DNA of 7,965 bases from Bacteroidota bacterium (GTDB taxonomy: Bacteria; Bacteroidota; Bacteroidia; Sphingobacteriales; Sphingobacteriaceae). Below the pieces are notes generated by a model, which saw nothing but the letters and a program-made list of their open reading frames with translations, made no database searches and was not told the DNA's origin. This document shows, one piece after another, positions 5,138 through 7,965 of this stretch. Each line of letters starts with the position of its first letter. Positions within the stretch are counted from its first letter, which is position 1. The stretch covers positions 1 to 7,965 of the forward strand of contig JANYAB010000271.1 of NCBI GenBank assembly GCA_025355225.1, read 5' to 3'. A program made the position numbers and the translations under genes.

Positions 5138-5252
5138 TAATGAGTTCTGAGTTTTAAGTTTTTTTGTCTTAAAGCGACTCATTATTAATTAAATGTGTTT
5201 TAAGTTTTGACTTCTAACTCAAGACTTACGACTCAAGACTTATGACTTAAAA
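5138..5252 (+). repeat. Degenerate 7-bp repeats, inverted and direct, in the iscU-iscA spacer
   Basis: Six direct units (CTTCTAA, CTCAAGA, CTTACGA, CTCAAGA, CTTATGA, CTTAAAA) fill 5211-5252, and the last base is the A of the iscA ATG. At the other end of the spacer three units lie in the opposite orientation (5138-5158: TAATGAG, TTCTGAG, TTTTAAG, the complements of CTCATTA, CTCAGAA, CTTAAAA). The two blocks can pair in RNA, and TTTTAAG can pair with the CTTAAAA that overlaps the start codon. No separate promoter is evident. Confidence 0.75.
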
Positions 5253-5578
5253 TGGTAACTATAACTGATAAAGCAAAAAGCAAAATAGATAACCTGATGA
5301 AGGATTCGGGGCTTGATGCTTCTTATTTCCTCCGTGTTTCGGTACAGGGAGGTGGATGCTCAGGCTTATCATATAACCTCGATTTTGATAACGAGGAAAA
5401 AAAAGGCGACCAATTTTTCGAAGACAGGGGAATTCGCCTGGCTTTAGATATAAAATCGTTCCTGTACCTGGCAGGAACTGAACTTGATTTTTCTGACGGA
5501 TTAAATGGCAAAGGATTTAATTTCCATAATCCAAACGCAACCCGTACCTGTGGTTGTGGAGAGAGTTTCTCTGTATAA
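5252..5578 (+). CDS. iscA: Iron-sulfur carrier/assembly protein IscA (HesB/YadR family)
   Basis: This A-type carrier receives clusters or iron from the scaffold and hands them to target apoproteins. The protein has 108 residues, the family's usual size. The three invariant cysteines are C36 in GGGCSGLSY and C100 and C102 in TCGCGESF near the C-terminus. VTITDKAKSKI at the start and GFNFHNPNA before the final motif are also typical. The ATG at 5252 is the only reasonable start and overlaps the last heptamer of the upstream repeat array. It is the last gene of the iscSUA unit and is followed 28 bp later by a terminator hairpin. The gene could equally be named erpA- or sufA-like, as these paralogues share all motifs. 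Its place after iscU favours iscA. Confidence 0.93.
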   Translation: MVTITDKAKSKIDNLMKDSGLDASYFLRVSVQGGGCSGLSYNLDFDNEEKKGDQFFEDRGIRLALDIKSFLYLAGTELDFSDGLNGKGFNFHNPNATRTCGCGESFSV

Positions 5579-5586
5579 AATTTAGT

Positions 5587-5687
5587 GATTATACCGATTT
5601 ATTCTTGATAACACCGATTTTACTGAGTAAGATCGGTGTTATCATTTTTATAATCGGTGTAATCGCTTTATATTTATCGGTGAAATC
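5587..5687. repeat. Symmetric array of ATCGGTG dodecamers
   Basis: Two inverted copies (GATTATACCGAT at 5587, GATAACACCGAT at 5607) are followed by three direct copies (ATCGGTGTTATC at 5632, ATCGGTGTAATC at 5653, ATCGGTGAAATC at 5676). The steps are 20 to 25 bp. The middle inverted/direct pair makes the terminator stem. The array occupies most of the 133-bp gap between iscA and the acyl-CoA synthetase gene, and no reading frame explains it. Confidence 0.75.
5606..5649 (+). terminator. Intrinsic terminator after iscSUA
   Basis: GATAACACCGAT (5607-5618) and ATCGGTGTTATC (5632-5643) form a perfect twelve-pair stem, extended by T5606-A5644, around a 13-base loop. Five T residues follow at 5645-5649. 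The stem is only moderately GC-rich and the T-run short, so read-through into the synthetase gene is possible. The stem is made from two units of the local repeat array. Confidence 0.65.
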
Positions 5688-5711
5688 AATTTATAAACCT
5701 GATTATTCTGA

Positions 5712-7625
5712 ATGAACTCCATAGCTGAGCGAACAACGGTCCCAAGTCTGATACGTAATGTTGTTGCAAATATCCATCCCGATACGCACACTTTTCTTAT
5801 GCATAAGATAAAAGATGAATGGGTAGAAATATCATATAAGGAAACTCTTGATAAGGTAGACATCATTTCGGCCTGGTTCCTCAATATTGGAATCCTGAAG
5901 GGTGACCGGTTATCGCTTATTATTGAAAATGGTCCGGATTATATCTATTACGACCAGGCCATGCAACAGATAGGAGCGGTAAATGCCTCTATATATCCTA
6001 CCCTGACCGAAAGCGAAATAGAATATATATTAAATGACTCGGGAGCGAAAACCGTATTGGTAGGCAATCCTTTTTTGCTGCGAAAGGTTATTAAAATAGC
6101 TAACAATTGTCCTGCATTAATACGTATTATCCCTGCCTTTGAGGATTACGAAAAGCATACTGAAAAAGTGAATCTAAATGCTGGCGTAATCGGTTTCAAA
6201 GAGCTGATTGAGGAAGGTAAATCTCTTGTTGAACAATATCGGTCGGCAATAAATGTCGCACGCGAGGCCATCTTACCCTCTGATCTTTCCTGCTTAATTT
6301 ACACATCGGGTACTACAGGCATACCTAAAGGGGTAATGCTGACACATTTTAATTTAACCGAAAACGTACGCGCCAGTTTAGAACAAATAAGGGTATTGGA
6401 GAAAACAGATAAGTTTTTGTCTTTTTTACCATTGTCGCACATTTTTGAACGTACTGCTACTTACCATATAGGCCTGTTTAATGGTTGCACTATTGCATTC
6501 GCACAAAGCCTGGAATTGCTGGCAAAAAATATGGCCGAGGTAAAACCTACCATTGTTTGCTGCGTTCCACGGCTCCTGGAGCGTATACATGATAAGGCTA
6601 TGAAAAACGGCACTGCTGCAGGTGGGGCAAAAGCCAAAATTTTTCTTTGGGCGCTGGGTATCGGCCGCAAATACAGGATGGTGCTTGAGGAAGGGAAAAA
6701 GCCAGGATTTATATTAAGTAATCAGCAAAAAATAGCAGAGAAACTGGTATTCAGCAAAATAAAGGAAAGAACCGGCGGAAATTTGAAATTCATGATATCA
6801 GGCGGAGGAGCCTTACCGAAAAACATTGGAGAATTTTTTGGCGATCTTGGAATTAAGATTCTCGAGGGATATGGCTTAACCGAAACCTCACCGGTAATGG
6901 CCGTTACCGAAAACGAACGGGTAATATATGGAACGGTTGGTCGTATAATTCCGCGCCTTGAGGTAGGTATCCAAAATGTGGATACTAAAGAGATATATAC
7001 TGTACAAACACATACTACTTTTAATGAGAATTATGAATCAGCAGAAGGTGAAATTATTGTGCGCGGACATTGTGTGATGAAAGGTTACTGGAATAAACCC
7101 GAAGAAACAGCGTTAGTAATAGATAGCGACAATTGGTTACATACAGGGGATATAGGACGTTTTTATAAAGGAAATCTGCAAATTACCGACCGCTTAAAAA
7201 ACATGCTGGTAAATGCTTATGGCAAAAATGTTTATCCTACACCGGTAGAGAATACCTATTTAAAAAGCCCGAAGATAGAACAGGTTTTTTTGGTTGGAGA
7301 CCGGCGCGAATATATTGCCGCTATTGTTGTTCCATCAAGGGAACAATTGCAGGAGACGTTTAATTTATCGGATGAGTTTTTTGCAAGGCCGGAGCTTTTT
7401 ATTGAAGACAAAGAAATAGTCGATTGGATAGCCCAGGACATTAAGCGTTTATCCAATGAGCTGGCTAAGTTTGAAAGGATCAAAAGCTTTAAGGTAAAAC
7501 GCAATCCTTTCAGCATGGATGAGGGGGAGATTACTCCGACTATGAAGGCCAAACGCAAAGTGATAGAGAAAAAATACGCTAATATTATAGATGAAATGTA
7601 TTTGCAGGAAGCTGAGGCAGATTAA
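5712..7625 (+). CDS. Long-chain fatty acid-CoA ligase-like AMP-binding enzyme
   Basis: This is an ANL-superfamily adenylate-forming enzyme of 637 residues that would activate a long-chain fatty acid to its acyl-AMP and then to acyl-CoA. The P-loop YTSGTTGIPKG lies at 197-207. The LPLSHIFER segment is at 239-247, and ISGGGALPK at 362-370 is followed by the adenine-binding YGLTET at 387-392. The ribose-binding Asp sits in WLHTGD (475-480), the hinge is DRLKNM (493-498) before NAYGKNVYP, and the expected catalytic lysine is in GEITPTMKAKRK (605-616, K612). The length, and the about 60-residue segment between IERIHDKA-type sequence and SGGGA, fit the eukaryote-like FAA1/COG1022 group better than short FadD. 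Substrate chain length cannot be judged. The ATG at 5712 leaves a short N-terminal lead before the WVEISY core and is accepted. It follows the isc terminator. The following lipoprotein gene is only 36 bp away. Confidence 0.93.
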   Translation: MNSIAERTTVPSLIRNVVANIHPDTHTFLMHKIKDEWVEISYKETLDKVDIISAWFLNIGILKGDRLSLIIENGPDYIYYDQAMQQIGAVNASIYPTLTESEIEYILNDSGAKTVLVGNPFLLRKVIKIANNCPALIRIIPAFEDYEKHTEKVNLNAGVIGFKELIEEGKSLVEQYRSAINVAREAILPSDLSCLIYTSGTTGIPKGVMLTHFNLTENVRASLEQIRVLEKTDKFLSFLPLSHIFERTATYHIGLFNGCTIAFAQSLELLAKNMAEVKPTIVCCVPRLLERIHDKAMKNGTAAGGAKAKIFLWALGIGRKYRMVLEEGKKPGFILSNQQKIAEKLVFSKIKERTGGNLKFMISGGGALPKNIGEFFGDLGIKILEGYGLTETSPVMAVTENERVIYGTVGRIIPRLEVGIQNVDTKEIYTVQTHTTFNENYESAEGEIIVRGHCVMKGYWNKPEETALVIDSDNWLHTGDIGRFYKGNLQITDRLKNMLVNAYGKNVYPTPVENTYLKSPKIEQVFLVGDRREYIAAIVVPSREQLQETFNLSDEFFARPELFIEDKEIVDWIAQDIKRLSNELAKFERIKSFKVKRNPFSMDEGEITPTMKAKRKVIEKKYANIIDEMYLQEAEAD

Positions 7626-7661
7626 CATTTATAATATACACGGCTATAAAGATATTGCACG

Positions 7662-7965
7662 ATGTATAAGAAGTTGACTTATTTGTTATTTGCGGCTGCA
7701 TTTGCATTATTATGTTCCTGCAAAAAGGATCCTCCAGCAAAAACAATAACAAATACTACCCCCCCTTCATCCGGTAAATATTTGCTTTTTGATGCGGATG
7801 AGGCGTTTAATATCGGTCTGTCTGCCATTCCGAGTTTATACACATCAATTTATTACTCAAATCTGGATGGCTCAAATATAACACGGATTACACCCGTGGA
7901 ACCAGCGTATTATAGCTATCGCCCCTCCTGGTCGCCGGATGGAAAGCAAGTTTTATTCACCCATG
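7662..7965 (+). CDS. Lipoprotein with PD40/TolB-like beta-propeller start (runs off window)
   Basis: The 101 visible residues begin with a type II signal peptide: MYKK, a hydrophobic stretch (about 5-17) and lipobox LCSC, making C20 the lipidated cysteine. KKDPP and a Thr/Pro/Ser-rich linker (about 24-38) follow. From residue 39 the strands KYLLFDAD, IYYSNLDGSNITRIT (63-77) and YRPSWSPDGKQVLFT (86-100) look like WD40-like PD40 propeller blades as in TolB-type proteins. The protein is probably anchored in the outer membrane facing periplasm or surface; the charged residues after the cysteine could affect surface export, but this is uncertain. The gene is cut at the window end, so total length and further domains are unknown. 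With a 36-bp gap and no terminator it may share a transcript with the synthetase gene. Confidence 0.85.
   Translation, partial: MYKKLTYLLFAAAFALLCSCKKDPPAKTITNTTPPSSGKYLLFDADEAFNIGLSAIPSLYTSIYYSNLDGSNITRITPVEPAYYSYRPSWSPDGKQVLFTH

Noticed and set aside
4582..5252. Reading the heptamer arrays as a CRISPR array
   Set aside because: Units are seven bp, degenerate and without spacers, and no cas gene is present.

Overview
This window looks like chromosomal DNA from a member of the Bacteroidota, most likely a Sphingobacteriaceae-type organism such as Mucilaginibacter or Pedobacter. The family assignment is inference. The supporting signs are promoters of the TTG-N20-TAnnTTTG type, starts without clear Shine-Dalgarno sequences, a tandem-Trp leader peptide ending in WWLKE, a methylmalonyl-CoA epimerase, and spacers full of short degenerate repeats. 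No phage, plasmid, CRISPR or transposase gene is visible.

Left part (1-1610, minus strand): the start of a tryptophan biosynthesis transcription unit. In order of transcription it has a promoter, a 14-residue leader peptide with two adjacent Trp codons, an antiterminator/terminator pair, trpD, and the 5' part of trpF, which runs off the window. The attenuator lies directly ahead of trpD. No trpE or trpG precedes it and no trpC lies between trpD and trpF, so the trp genes appear to be split in this genome.

Middle (1611-3261): an inward-rectifier-type (KirBac) potassium channel gene on the plus strand converges on a methylmalonyl-CoA epimerase gene on the minus strand. Between them sits a nearly perfect 34-bp inverted repeat whose arms are themselves hairpins. 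Both genes take their last codons and stop codons from the repeat arms. The spacer upstream of the channel gene holds a palindromic hairpin and arrays of TTGATT-type words.

Right part (3338-5650, plus strand): a minimal iron-sulfur cluster assembly set, iscS-iscU-iscA, with a good -7 promoter element in front and a hairpin-plus-T-tract terminator behind. The genes for a regulator, dedicated chaperones and ferredoxin found in the classical isc operon are absent here. The two internal spacers are built largely from degenerate 7-bp tandem repeats that run up to the start codons of iscU and iscA. After the terminator, which lies in a third repeat family (ATCGGTG words), come a long-chain acyl-CoA synthetase-like gene and the start of a lipoprotein with a predicted beta-propeller domain, cut by the window end.

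The proteins are recognisable housekeeping families. The points most worth a second look are non-coding: the near-leaderless trp attenuator ahead of trpD, the repeat pair that supplies the stop codons of two convergent genes, and the period-7 repeat arrays in the isc spacers. I see no convincing new defence or mobile system.
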